Assembly: GCF_000442255.1 (NCBI RefSeq)
Contig: NZ_KE557273.1
Location: forward strand, 742,721 to 806,720
DNA from: Salipiger mucosus DSM 16094
GTDB lineage: Bacteria; Pseudomonadota; Alphaproteobacteria; Rhodobacterales; Rhodobacteraceae
Direction of reading: 5' to 3'
Length of the DNA stretch: 64,000 nucleotides
Part shown: one piece after another, positions 25,661 through 34,663 of the stretch
Position numbering within the stretch: position 1 is the first letter of the stretch
Layout of the letters: every line of letters starts with the position of its first letter
The notes under the pieces: model-generated
The model's input: the letters and a program-made list of their open reading frames with translations, nothing else
Told to the model about the DNA's origin: nothing
Database searches by the model: none
Program-made: the position numbers and the translations under genes

Positions 25661-26842
25661 ATGACCACAACGGACCCCGACTGGCTGAAAAGGACCAAGG
25701 ACGAGGACCGCGAACTTCGCGCCTTCGTGCGCTTCGCGCCGGATCTGCCCGCCGAAAAGCCGGCAATCCGGCTGGGCGTGAAGGACATCATCGACGTCGC
25801 CGGCCTGCCGACCGAATGCGGCTCGCAGATCTGCGAGGGGCAGGTGCCCGCCGCGACAGCGCCCTGCGTCGCGATGCTTGAGAAGGGCGGCGTGACGGTC
25901 GTGGGCAAGACCGTCACGACGGAATACGCCACCACGAAACCCGGCCCCACGCGCAACCCGCTCAACCACGCCCATTCGCCCGGCGGTTCCTCCTCGGGCT
26001 CGGCGGCCGGGGTGGGCAGCGGCGCGCTGGACTGGGCGCTGGGCACGCAAACGGCGGGTTCGGTGATCCGGCCGGCGGCCTTCTGCGGCATCGTCGGCTT
26101 CCTGCCGACCGCCGGCCGTATCCCGCGCGGCGGCGTGCGCATCATGTCTCCGACGCTCGACCGCGTGGGGCTCTTCGCCCGCGACGTGGCGGGCATCGAG
26201 GCCATGCTGAAATGCTTCCCCGCCTGGGCGCCCGACACGCTGCCGGACCGCCCGCTCCGCATCGCCATGCTCCCCGCCGAGGTCTGGGAGGGCGCCGACG
26301 CGGCCACGCGCTCGGTGATCGAGGGCATGGCCGAGGCCATCCGCGCAGCCGGCGATACGGTGATCGACCTGCCCGACGCCGCGCCCTTCCTCGAGATGAT
26401 GGCGGCGCAGAAGGTGGTCATGGGCTACGAGATCCTGCGCTCGCTGAGCTGGGAGCTCGAGACCCACGCCGACCTGCTCTCGGACGAGCTGCGCGAGTTC
26501 TGCGAGGCCTCGCGGGGCATCACGGATCTTGCCTATGCCGAGGCACTGGAGACCGCCGACCGCTTCCGGCTCATGGCGCTGCGGCTCTTCGGCGAGATCG
26601 ACGCGATCATGGGCCCGGCGTCGGCGCAGTTCCCGCCGGAGGGGCTGTCGTGGACCGGCGATCCCTTCGTGAACCGCATCTGGTCCCTGTCGAAGCTTCC
26701 CGCGATCGCGCTGCCGAGCGCCGCCGCCGAGAGCGGGCTCAAGGGATCGGTGCAACTGAATTCCGGATCCGGCCAGGACGCCAGGCTCTGCGCGATCGCC
26801 GCGCGCTACGCGCCGCTGGCAGCCGCGATCCGTCCCGGGTGA
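25661..26842 (+). CDS. Amidase signature family protein
   Basis: 393 residues, shorter than most (about 450-500) but with the full signature. K41 in LGVKDIID, the serine cluster at 110-112 in SPGGSSSGSAAG, and S134 in GTQTAGSVIRPA make the Ser-cisSer-Lys triad. It hydrolyses an amide to an acid plus ammonia or an amine in the cytoplasm. It is upstream of a TRAP transporter in one probable operon, so the imported compound may be the amide. A CCGGAGACGACCC ribosome binding site precedes the ATG. Confidence 0.9.
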   Translation: MTTTDPDWLKRTKDEDRELRAFVRFAPDLPAEKPAIRLGVKDIIDVAGLPTECGSQICEGQVPAATAPCVAMLEKGGVTVVGKTVTTEYATTKPGPTRNPLNHAHSPGGSSSGSAAGVGSGALDWALGTQTAGSVIRPAAFCGIVGFLPTAGRIPRGGVRIMSPTLDRVGLFARDVAGIEAMLKCFPAWAPDTLPDRPLRIAMLPAEVWEGADAATRSVIEGMAEAIRAAGDTVIDLPDAAPFLEMMAAQKVVMGYEILRSLSWELETHADLLSDELREFCEASRGITDLAYAEALETADRFRLMALRLFGEIDAIMGPASAQFPPEGLSWTGDPFVNRIWSLSKLPAIALPSAAAESGLKGSVQLNSGSGQDARLCAIAARYAPLAAAIRPG

Positions 26843-26933
26843 CCTGCGGCCCCGCCGCAGTCGCAACGAACAAGGCATCGCAAAGAATGCCCGCAACTCC
26901 CCCAACACAGCCAGACAACAGAGAGGACCAACC

Positions 26934-28037
26934 ATGTCTTTGATCTCGAAGTATGCCGCGCCCGCAGCGGGTGCGGTGATGGGTGCCGCCGTGGCGGTGG
27001 CCGCGCTGCCCGCGGCGGCGCAGGAGTACAAGTGGACCGTGCAGACCGCCTACGCGGCGGGGGACGACCTGCACCTGTCCTTCGTGAAGCTCGCCGAGAT
27101 GGTCGAGGAAATGTCCGGCGGACGCCTCGTGATGGAGGTCAGCCCGGGCGGCGCCTTCGTGCCGGCCTTCGACGTGCTCGACGCGGTCGATGACGGCGTG
27201 ATCGACGCCGCCGGCGGCGATGCCGACTACTGGGTCGGCAAGCACCCGGCGGGCAGCCTCTTCGCATCGGCGCCGGGCTTCGGCATGCCCTCGATGGACC
27301 TGATGGGCTGGATGGAATACGGCGGCGGCAAGGAGCTCTTCGCCGAGTACATCAACGAGACGCTGCAGTTCGACGACACCGTCTCGTTCCTGCTGAGCCC
27401 CGCGCAGGCGCAGCCCTTCGGCTGGTTCGAGGAGGCGGTGACCTCGGTCGAGGAGGTGCAGGGCCTCAAGTACCGCACGCCCGGCCTGCCGGTCGACGTG
27501 ATGCGCGAGATGGGCGCCGCCGTGGTGACGGTGCCGGGCTCCGAGGTGGTGCCCTCGCTCGAGCAGGGCGTCATCGAGGCGGCCGAGTACTTCAGCCCCA
27601 AGGCGGACATGATCCTGGGCCTGCCGGACGTGCGCAAGATCTACATGATGCCCAGCTACCTGCAGCTTGGCCTCGTGCAGAACTTCTTCGTCAACAAGGC
27701 CAGGTGGGACGAGCTGCCCGACGACCTCAAGGCCATCGTGACCTACGGGGTCATGGCGGAATCGGCCGACTTCTACTGGCGCGGTCTCGACGAGAACTCC
27801 AAGGCGCTTGCGACCATGGAGCAGGAGATGGGCGTCGAGGTCGCCGAGACCCCGCGCGACGTCATGAAGGCGCAGCTCGAGGCCTGGACCGCCGTGCTCG
27901 ACCGCTATGCCGCCGAGGACGAGTTCTTCGCCAAGGTGCTGGACAGCCAGCGCGAATTTGCCGAGCGGGTCGTGCCGCTCAAGGCGCGCATCAACCCGCC
28001 CGCCGACATCGCGCTCGAGCACTTCGGCTTCGAGTGA
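26934..28037 (+). CDS. TRAP transporter solute-binding protein (DctP family)
   Basis: 367 residues with a signal peptide ending AAAQEYKW. The pattern WTVQTAYAAGDDLHLSFVKL, then VMEVSPGGAFVPAFDVLDAV with DYWVGKHPA, resembles the TakP-like branch that binds 2-oxo acids or related monocarboxylates, often as dimers. 91 bases after the amidase, behind AGAGAGGACC. Confidence 0.87.
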   Translation: MSLISKYAAPAAGAVMGAAVAVAALPAAAQEYKWTVQTAYAAGDDLHLSFVKLAEMVEEMSGGRLVMEVSPGGAFVPAFDVLDAVDDGVIDAAGGDADYWVGKHPAGSLFASAPGFGMPSMDLMGWMEYGGGKELFAEYINETLQFDDTVSFLLSPAQAQPFGWFEEAVTSVEEVQGLKYRTPGLPVDVMREMGAAVVTVPGSEVVPSLEQGVIEAAEYFSPKADMILGLPDVRKIYMMPSYLQLGLVQNFFVNKARWDELPDDLKAIVTYGVMAESADFYWRGLDENSKALATMEQEMGVEVAETPRDVMKAQLEAWTAVLDRYAAEDEFFAKVLDSQREFAERVVPLKARINPPADIALEHFGFE

Positions 28038-28065
28038 CGACGACCGCCCCGCGGGGCGACGGACA

Positions 28066-28090
28066 GGCGGCCCCCGACGGGCCGCCTTTT
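28066..28090 (+). terminator. Intercistronic hairpin with T-run between dctP and dctQ
   Basis: An 8-bp GC stem (28066-28073 and 28079-28086) around a CCGAC loop followed by TTTT, 29 bases after the dctP stop. It looks like a partial terminator that would reduce expression of the permease genes. Confidence 0.65.
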
Positions 28091-28134
28091 CGGATCGCGC
28101 GGCAGAGGCCGCCGCGCCAACCGAGGGACTGACG

Positions 28135-28749
28135 ATGACTTCCGAAGACGACGACGAACTGCTGCGCGCGCTCAAGCAGGACGAGGACCTGCCCGACATC
28201 GACAAGATGCGGCAGGCGCCCCTTGCGAACATCCCGCAGCCCTATCGCGGGATCGTGCGCAAGATCGACCGCTTCGCCGACCTCTACGGCTACGCGCTGT
28301 CGTGGCTGGTGCTCGCGCTGGTGGCCATCGTGGTGATGGAGGCGATCCGCCGCTACGCCTTCAACAGCCCGAGCATCTGGGCCTACGACATGAGCTACAT
28401 GCTCTACGGCACGATCTTCATGCTGGGGGCAGGGACCACGCTGCGCTTCGGCGGGCACATCCGCACCGACCTGTTCTTCAAGGACTGGTCGCCGCGCACG
28501 CAGGCGGCGGTCGATCTGGCCTTCTACGTGCTGCTGTTCTTTCCCGGCATGGTTTTCTTCCTCTGGGCCGGGCTCGAAAAGGCCGTCGATTCCTTCCTGA
28601 TCTCGGAACGGGCCGCCGCGAGCTTCTGGCGTCCGATCCTCTGGCCCTACCGGGCGGTGATCCCCGCGACCGCGCTCTTCCTGATGATCCAGGGCGTGTC
28701 CGAGGTCATCAAGGCCTTCTTCCAGTTCAAGACCGGAGACACCGCATGA
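28135..28749 (+). CDS. TRAP transporter small membrane subunit (DctQ family)
   Basis: 204 residues. A charged N-terminal tail of about 55 residues (EDDDELLRALKQDED) precedes four hydrophobic segments, with YMLYGTIFMLGAGTTLRFGGHIRTDLF typical of the larger DctQ proteins that accompany TakP-type receptors. Its end overlaps dctM by 4 bases. Confidence 0.85.
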   Translation: MTSEDDDELLRALKQDEDLPDIDKMRQAPLANIPQPYRGIVRKIDRFADLYGYALSWLVLALVAIVVMEAIRRYAFNSPSIWAYDMSYMLYGTIFMLGAGTTLRFGGHIRTDLFFKDWSPRTQAAVDLAFYVLLFFPGMVFFLWAGLEKAVDSFLISERAAASFWRPILWPYRAVIPATALFLMIQGVSEVIKAFFQFKTGDTA

Positions 28750-30066
28750 CCTTCGACGTTGTCCTCGGCTTCATCCAGCTTCTGACCCTTCTCGTGGGGA
28801 TCTTCGCGGGATTTCCCATCGCCTTCACGCTGATCGTGCTGACGGTCTTCTTCGGCTACATCGGGCTGGGCGATCTGGCCTTCAACCTCATGGTCTACCA
28901 GGCTTGGGGCGTCATGAGCACCGAGACGCTGGCCGCCGTGCCGCTCTTCGTCTTCATGGGCTACATCCTCGAGCAGGCGGGCATCATGGAGCGGCTCTTC
29001 CGCGGCTTCCAGTTCACGCTGGCCCGCGTGCCGGGCGCGCTTTACATCGGCGTGCTGCTGACCTCGACGATCTTCGCCACCGCGACAGGCATCATCGGCG
29101 CCTCGGTGACGCTGATCGGCATGCTGGCCGCGCCGGTCATGACCAAGTCGAACTACGATCCCGCGCTCTCGGCCGGTACGATCACGGCCGGCGGTACGCT
29201 GGGCATCCTGATCCCGCCCTCGGTCATGCTGGTGGTGCTGGGGCCGGTGGTGGGGGTCTCGATCCCCAAGCTCTTCGCCGCCTGCATCCTGCCCGGCCTT
29301 CTGATCACGGTGCTCTTCCTCGGCTACACGCTCATCCGCTGCTGGCTGAAGCCCGAGCTGGGCCCCGCGCTGCCCGAGGCCGAGCGGCCGTCGAGCTGGA
29401 AAGTCGCGCTGCGCGAGCTGGCCTTCGGCATGACGCCGATGCTGATCCTGATCGGCGCCACGCTGGGCAGCATCCTGACCCGGGGTCGCGACCCCGACCG
29501 AGGGCGCCGGCATGGGCGCCGCGGGCGCGCTGCTGCTGACGATCTTCTACGGGCGCTTCACCTTCCCGCGCCTGCAGATGGCGCTCTACCAGACCGTGAT
29601 CGTCTCGAGCATGATCCTTTTCCTGCTGCTGGCCTCGAACATGTTCGGCGCGGTCTTCAACCGCCTTGGCACCGGCCCCTGGATCGCCAACACGCTCGTC
29701 GCATGGGACCTGCCGCCGATGGGCGTTGTGCTGGCGCTGATGGTGGTGGTCTTCCTGCTGGGCTGGCCGCTGGAGTGGGCGCCGATCGTCTTCATCTTCC
29801 TGCCGATCTTCCTGCCCATCGTGCAGCAGGCGGACCTCGACCTGCTGTGGATCAGCGCGCTGGTCGCGGTGAACCTGCAGACCGCCTTCCTGTCGCCACC
29901 CGTGGCGATGGCGGCCTACTACCTCAAGGCGGTGGCGCCGCAGTGGAGCCTCAAGCAGATCTACAGCGGCATGTTCCAGTTCGTGGCGCTGCAGGTGGTG
30001 GCGCTGCTTCTGGTGCTGGCCTTCCCCGAGATCGCGCTCTGGCTGCCGCGCGTGATGTTCGACTGA
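28746..30066 (+). pseudogene. TRAP transporter large permease (DctM family) with a single-base frameshift
   Basis: The gene is full length (about 439 residues) if one G is removed from the GGGG run at 29482-29485. The first part has VPLFVFMGYILEQAGIMERL, TGIIGASVTLIGML and GILIPPSVMLVVLG. The second frame resumes exactly at VATPTEGAGMGAAGALLL, the conserved end of the DctM P-loop-like motif, and runs to 30066. As read, the protein changes frame after about residue 247. A read error in the homopolymer is quite likely; otherwise transport would be lost. Confidence 0.88.
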
Positions 30067-30073
30067 CCGGCTC

Positions 30074-30100
30074 CCGGCTCCGCCTGCAGGGCGGGGCCGG
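30074..30100. terminator. Hairpin between convergent dctM and gntR-type genes
   Basis: An 11-bp stem (30074-30084 and 30090-30100, one G-U pair) with a TGCAG loop, 7 bases after the dctM stop and just before the end of the convergent regulator gene. Without a T-run it is a possible bidirectional terminator. Confidence 0.45.
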
Positions 30101-30106
30101 GGCGCC

Positions 30107-30796
30107 TCAGGCCTGCTGTTCCAGCGCGCTCAGAACGACGTTGCGCACGGTGCCTTCCGCATGGCGGCGCAGCAGCGCCCCGGTGCGCGGCCCGTCACCC
30201 TCGCGGATGGCCTGCATGATCTCCTCGTGATCCTGAGCCGCCTGCCGCCAGGTCTCCTCGGTCTTCTGCAGCAGGAAACGGCCCATGTGCATGCGGGCCA
30301 GCACGTTCCCGTAGATATCGAGCAGGGTGGTGTTGCCGCCGTGCCGGATGAGCTGTTCGTGGAACTCCTTGTTGGCCTTGCGGTAGCGCACGTCGTCGCG
30401 CTCCTCGAAACCGGTGATGATCTCGGCGTGCAGCGCCTCGAGCTCGCCCAGGATCTCGGCCCGCCGGTCGCTTGTCGCAAGAGCGCAGCAGAGCGTCTCG
30501 CCGCCCAGTTGCTCGAGCACCGCCATGACGGGCAGCAGTTCCTCGAACTGCTCGGGCGTCACGACCGAGATCGTCGCGCCGCGGTTGGCCACCAGCGTCA
30601 CCAGGCCTTCGACCGAGAGCGCCTTCAGCGCCTCGCGCAGGGGTGTGCGGGATACCTCGAGCTGTTCGGCGAGTTCCTTTTCGGGCACCTTCGCCCCCGG
30701 CTGAAGCGCACCGTCGAGGATCATTTCACGAATTTCCGAGGTGATCTCCTCGTGCAAAGACCGGCGTCCCAAATCTACCGCACCTTTCCCCTTCAC
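30107..30796 (-). CDS. GntR-family regulator (FadR/FCD subfamily)
   Basis: 229 residues. The winged helix reads ITSEIREMILDGALQPGAKV with SRTPLREALKAL; the C-terminal FCD domain has candidate metal ligands in NKEFHEQLIRHGGN and QDHEEIMQAI. It is convergent with the amidase-TRAP operon and probably controls it in response to the carboxylate released. Confidence 0.9.
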   Translation of the reverse strand: MKGKGAVDLGRRSLHEEITSEIREMILDGALQPGAKVPEKELAEQLEVSRTPLREALKALSVEGLVTLVANRGATISVVTPEQFEELLPVMAVLEQLGGETLCCALATSDRRAEILGELEALHAEIITGFEERDDVRYRKANKEFHEQLIRHGGNTTLLDIYGNVLARMHMGRFLLQKTEETWRQAAQDHEEIMQAIREGDGPRTGALLRRHAEGTVRNVVLSALEQQA

Positions 30797-30804
30797 CCAA
30801 AATG

Positions 30805-30814
30805 TAATGCATTA
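30805..30814. promoter_or_regulatory. Candidate operator upstream of gntR-type gene
   Basis: A perfect 10-bp palindrome, TAATGCATTA, 9 bases upstream of the ATG within an AT-rich patch (30801-30823). This spacing suits autoregulation by the FCD-type protein. No equally good copy was seen before the amidase, where only the related GATGTATTATATC occurs. Confidence 0.4.
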
Positions 30815-30945
30815 TTAATTATTCCAGTTCGGGAATCCACGATCGAATCCCCCGCGGCGTCGAGTTTGCCGGACTTTTCGCGGAAAATTGACCTGTTGCG
30901 GAAGCCGAACCCGGCGGGCCGGAACAAGGAGGGCAGGGGGCGGGC

Positions 30946-31608
30946 TCAGCCGCGCGGGGCGCGGCGCAGCTGTTCCAGCAGGTGGCGTTCCGCGCCGCGG
31001 GCGTGGCGTTCGACGACCTCCGCTGCCGCCGCCTCGTCCGAGGCCTCGATGGCCGCGATGATCTCGCGGTGTTCTGCGTTCTGCGCGCTGCGGCGGGCCG
31101 GGCTGGGCGGATACCGCAGGCCGAGCGCCTGCACGACCTGGCCGTGGCGCTCGCGGATCGCCAGCGCCTCGGAGTTGAAATGCCCCTCGTAGGTGATGGC
31201 GTGAAAGGCCTCGTCGAGATCGCGCAACCGCGAGTCGGCCTCGCCGTCCAGCGCCTCGATCTCGTCCTGGATCGCGGACATGCGCGCGATGTCCTCCTTC
31301 GTTGCGTGGCCGACGAAAAGGCGGATCAGGTAGGGCTCGATCAGGGCCCGGATGTCGAAGATGTTGCGCAGGAAGTTCTCGTCGAGCTCCCGGACCTTGG
31401 CACCGCGGTTGCGCGACAGGATCACGAAACCCTCGCCGCTCAGCTGGTGCAGCGCCTCGCGCACCGGGTTCACGCTGGTGCCGTAGCGCCGGGCAAGCTC
31501 CTGCGTCTTCAGCCGCGAGCCGGCCGGCAGGTCGCCGGCAACGATGTCGCGCCGGAGCCGCGCCGGGAGCGGCAGATCGGCCTCTGCCTGCCCGATTTCG
31601 TCATTCAT
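30946..31608 (-). CDS. GntR-family regulator (FadR/FCD subfamily)
   Basis: 220 residues from the ATG at 31608; an open frame extends upstream to 31734, but the HTH (PARLRRDIVAGDLPAGSRLK) fits the shorter form. The FCD domain includes LDEAFHAITYEGHFNSEAL and EHREIIAAIEASDEAAA. It is divergent from the third TRAP operon across 155 bases and is the natural regulator of that operon and its two dehydratase-like genes. Confidence 0.88.
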   Translation of the reverse strand: MNDEIGQAEADLPLPARLRRDIVAGDLPAGSRLKTQELARRYGTSVNPVREALHQLSGEGFVILSRNRGAKVRELDENFLRNIFDIRALIEPYLIRLFVGHATKEDIARMSAIQDEIEALDGEADSRLRDLDEAFHAITYEGHFNSEALAIRERHGQVVQALGLRYPPSPARRSAQNAEHREIIAAIEASDEAAAAEVVERHARGAERHLLEQLRRAPRG

Positions 31609-31763
31609 ATCAGTGGTCTGTTGCTCTTCCACGGCCTTCGTCAAACTCCGATCGTTACATTCATGTAGCTTATCCGAGCTCTTTGGGTGAATAAAGGCCC
31701 CTTGATTGTGTGTAATTTGTGTGGAAACGTCCACCTATCAACTCGAAAGGGAGGAGAATCGCG

Positions 31764-32801
31764 TTGACCTTCAAAGTGAGACAGACCCTGTCGGTGGCCG
31801 CCGTGGCACTGGCGGTTGCGGCACCTTCGGCGATGGCCGAGGAGATCAAGTTCGCCTTCGAGATGTTCGAAGGGGACAACCCGGAGTACAACGCGGCCAG
31901 CGCGTTCAAGGCCTACGTCGAGAACAAGAGCAACGGCGAGCTGACCGTGCGCCTGTTCCCGGGCAACCAGATGGGCTCGGTCCGCGAGACGACCGAGATG
32001 GTGCAGCAGGGCACGCTCGAGATGACGCTGCCCTCGGACGGCGCCTTCGCTGGCTTCTACGCCCCGATCCAGGCCTGGTCGATGCCCTACCTCTTCCAGT
32101 CGGCGCCGGTCGCCTGGCAGGTGATGCAGGGCGAGTTCGGCCAGTGGATGCTCGAGGACATCCACGAGCAGACCGGCATCAAGGCGCTGGCCTTCTCGCA
32201 GAACGGCTTCCGGTCCTTCATCAACAACGGCCAGCAGATCGTCTCGCCCGAGGACATGCAGGGCATGAAGATCCGCACCATGGAAAGCCCGGTCTACATG
32301 GAGATGGTCGAGGCGCTTGGCGCCGACGCCACCCCGATTGCCGGCTCCGAGGCGGTGATGGCCCTGCAGCAGGGCGTCGTCGACGGTCTCGAAAGCCCGC
32401 CGCCGGTGCTGCTGGCGGGCGGCTCGGCCGACGTGGCCGAGTACCTGACGGTGAACGAGCACGTCTTCGGGCTGCATGTCGTCGTCGCCAATGACGACTG
32501 GTTCAATTCGCTCTCGCCGGCACACCAGAAGATCGTGACCGACGGGGCGCAGCTCTTCGCCAGCGTCGAGAACGTCGAGAAGACCGCCGGCGACTGGGAA
32601 GCGCTCCAGGTCATCGCCGAGGAGAAGGGCCTCGACGTCCACGTCTCCACGCCCGAGGAGAAGCAGGCGTTCAAGGATGCGGTCTACGAGCCCGTGCGCC
32701 AGTTCGTGAGCGAGCAGGTCGGCAACGAGATCCTCGAGCGGATCGAGACCGCCGTCTCCGAGGCCGAGACCACGCTCTACGGCGACAGCGTCTCGCAGTG
32801 A
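31764..32801 (+). CDS. TRAP transporter solute-binding protein (DctP family)
   Basis: 345 residues from a TTG at 31764, chosen because AGGGAGGAGAA lies just upstream and the signal peptide (TLSVAAVALAVAAPSAMAEE) then has normal length. An ATG at 31719 would add 15 atypical residues. Marks: LTVRLFPGNQMGSVRETTEMVQ, and GMKIRTMESPVYMEMVEALG with the conserved arginine. Sugar-acid binders of this type often accompany enolase-superfamily dehydratases, as here. Confidence 0.87.
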   Translation: MTFKVRQTLSVAAVALAVAAPSAMAEEIKFAFEMFEGDNPEYNAASAFKAYVENKSNGELTVRLFPGNQMGSVRETTEMVQQGTLEMTLPSDGAFAGFYAPIQAWSMPYLFQSAPVAWQVMQGEFGQWMLEDIHEQTGIKALAFSQNGFRSFINNGQQIVSPEDMQGMKIRTMESPVYMEMVEALGADATPIAGSEAVMALQQGVVDGLESPPPVLLAGGSADVAEYLTVNEHVFGLHVVVANDDWFNSLSPAHQKIVTDGAQLFASVENVEKTAGDWEALQVIAEEKGLDVHVSTPEEKQAFKDAVYEPVRQFVSEQVGNEILERIETAVSEAETTLYGDSVSQ

Positions 32802-32810
32802 CGCCCACCG

Positions 32811-32838
32811 GGGCCGGGCCGCCGCAGCGGCCCGGCCC
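32811..32838 (+). terminator. Intercistronic GC hairpin between dctP and dctQ
   Basis: A perfect 12-bp stem (32811-32822 and 32827-32838) around CGCA, 9 bases after the dctP stop and 30 bases before dctQ. There is no T-run. Confidence 0.6.
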
Positions 32839-32868
32839 GATCCTGCAGCACCACCGCGGATACCCAAG

Positions 32869-33360
32869 ATGACCCTCAAAAGCCTCACGCGACGGCTCGC
32901 GGAGGTCTGCGAGCGTTCGGCCGCCGTGATCTTCGCGGCCGTCTGCATTCTGAATTTCTCGCAGGTCTTCGGCCGCTACATGCTCGGCTCCTCGCTGACA
33001 TGGGCGGAAGAAATCATGCGCTACTCCATGCTCTGGGTGATGATGCTCGGCGGTACGGCGGCGATCTATCGCGGCGACCGCATGGCCGTGGACACGATCC
33101 TCGACATGCTCTCGGAGCGGTACCGCCACCTGGTGCGCAGCGCGCTCTTCGGTGTCGCCGGGCTGTTCTGCGCCTTGCTGGTCTGGTTCGGCTGGCCCGC
33201 CGCCCTGGCCAACGCGCGCCAGAGCGCGGCGGCCTCGGGGCTGCCCATGGTCGTGCCCTACCTGGCCCTGCCGATCGGCGGCACGCTGATGATCATCGAG
33301 ATAGCCCTGTGCTGGGCCTCGGGCTTCGAGGACACCCGCTTCGACGAGGAGGCCTACTGA
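32869..33360 (+). CDS. TRAP transporter small membrane subunit (DctQ family)
   Basis: 163 residues, four hydrophobic segments, with TWAEEIMRYSMLWVMMLGGTAAIYRGDRMAVD, a classic DctQ stretch. The TGA overlaps the dctM ATG by one base. Confidence 0.88.
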   Translation: MTLKSLTRRLAEVCERSAAVIFAAVCILNFSQVFGRYMLGSSLTWAEEIMRYSMLWVMMLGGTAAIYRGDRMAVDTILDMLSERYRHLVRSALFGVAGLFCALLVWFGWPAALANARQSAAASGLPMVVPYLALPIGGTLMIIEIALCWASGFEDTRFDEEAY

Positions 33361-34631
33361 TGGCATGGGTCGCAGCTCTGGGCTTCGTGCTCGTCTTCGC
33401 CGGCGTGCCGATCGCCTTCGCCATCGGGCTGGGGGGCACGCTGGGCGTCTGGCTCGCCGGCATCCCGGTTCAGGTGATCATCACCCGCTTCTTCGGCGGC
33501 GTCGACAGCTTCGTCTTCATCGCCATGCCGTTCTACATCCTCGCCGCCGAGATCATGAACCGCAGCGGCATCACCGAGCGACTGATCCGCCTGACCTCGC
33601 TGGCCACCGGCCGGCTGAGCGGCGGCACCGCCTATACAAACGTGGGCACCTCGATCCTCTTCGCCGGCATCTCCGGCGCGGCGGTGGCCGATGCCAGCGC
33701 GCTCGGGCGCTTCTTCATGAACGTGATGCCCAAGGAAGGCTACACGCGGTCCTACTCGGCGGCGGTGACGGCGGCCTCTTCCATCGTGGGGCCCATCATT
33801 CCGCCCTCGGGACTCGCGATCATCATGGCGGCGGTCACAGGGCTCTCGATCGTCGACCTCTTCATCGCGGGCATCATTCCCGGGCTTCTGCTGGGGGGCG
33901 CCTGCCTCGTCGTGGTGCTGGCCACCGCGCTGACCTCCGGGCTCCCGAAGTCGCGCATCGACGTCAAGCGCAGCCAGATCCCGGGGCTCATCCTGGAAGG
34001 CGTGCTCGTGGCGGCGTTGCCCTTCCTCATCGTGGGCGGCATGGTGACCGGCGCCTTCACCGCGACCGAGGGCGGCGGCATCGCCGTGGTCGTCGCGGCG
34101 GTCATGGGCCTCTTCATCCTGCGCTCGATGTCTCTGAAGGACCTGTGGGACGCTCTCGTGATCGCGGGGCGGATGACCGCGGCGATCTACTTCCTCGTGG
34201 CCTCGGCGGCGGTGCTCTCCTACGCGCTGAACCTGCTGGGCATCGGCAGCATGGTCTCGGCGCTCGCGCCCTACTTCCAGGACAGCCCGACGCTGTTCCT
34301 CTTCGGGATCATGCTGCTGATGCTGGTGCTGGGCATGTTCATCGACATCGGCGCGGCGCTGATCATCTTCGTGCCGCTGCTGATGCCGACGATCACGCAA
34401 CTCGGCATCGATCCGATCCAGGCCGCGCTGGTGGTGATGCTGACGCTGGCGATGGGGCTGATCACGCCGCCCTTCGGGGTCGTGCTCTTCATCATGATGA
34501 AGATCGGCGAGGTGAAGATGGCCCCGCTGGTGCGCGCCATCCTGCCCTTCGTGCTGGCCGAGCTCGCGGTGATCGTGCTGCTCGTCCTCTTCCCGCCGCT
34601 GACCACCTGGCTGCCGAACCTGCTGAACTGA
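33360..34631 (+). CDS. TRAP transporter large permease (DctM family)
   Basis: 423 residues, intact. Marks: FYILAAEIMNRSGITERLIRL, FAGISGAAVADASALGRFF, IIPPSGLAIIMAAVTG and LITPPFGVVLFIMM. It completes the third TRAP system, 32 bases upstream of the first dehydratase-like gene. Confidence 0.92.
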   Translation: MAWVAALGFVLVFAGVPIAFAIGLGGTLGVWLAGIPVQVIITRFFGGVDSFVFIAMPFYILAAEIMNRSGITERLIRLTSLATGRLSGGTAYTNVGTSILFAGISGAAVADASALGRFFMNVMPKEGYTRSYSAAVTAASSIVGPIIPPSGLAIIMAAVTGLSIVDLFIAGIIPGLLLGGACLVVVLATALTSGLPKSRIDVKRSQIPGLILEGVLVAALPFLIVGGMVTGAFTATEGGGIAVVVAAVMGLFILRSMSLKDLWDALVIAGRMTAAIYFLVASAAVLSYALNLLGIGSMVSALAPYFQDSPTLFLFGIMLLMLVLGMFIDIGAALIIFVPLLMPTITQLGIDPIQAALVVMLTLAMGLITPPFGVVLFIMMKIGEVKMAPLVRAILPFVLAELAVIVLLVLFPPLTTWLPNLLN

Positions 34632-34663
34632 GCCGGCCGCGGCCGGACAACCAAGGACATTCC

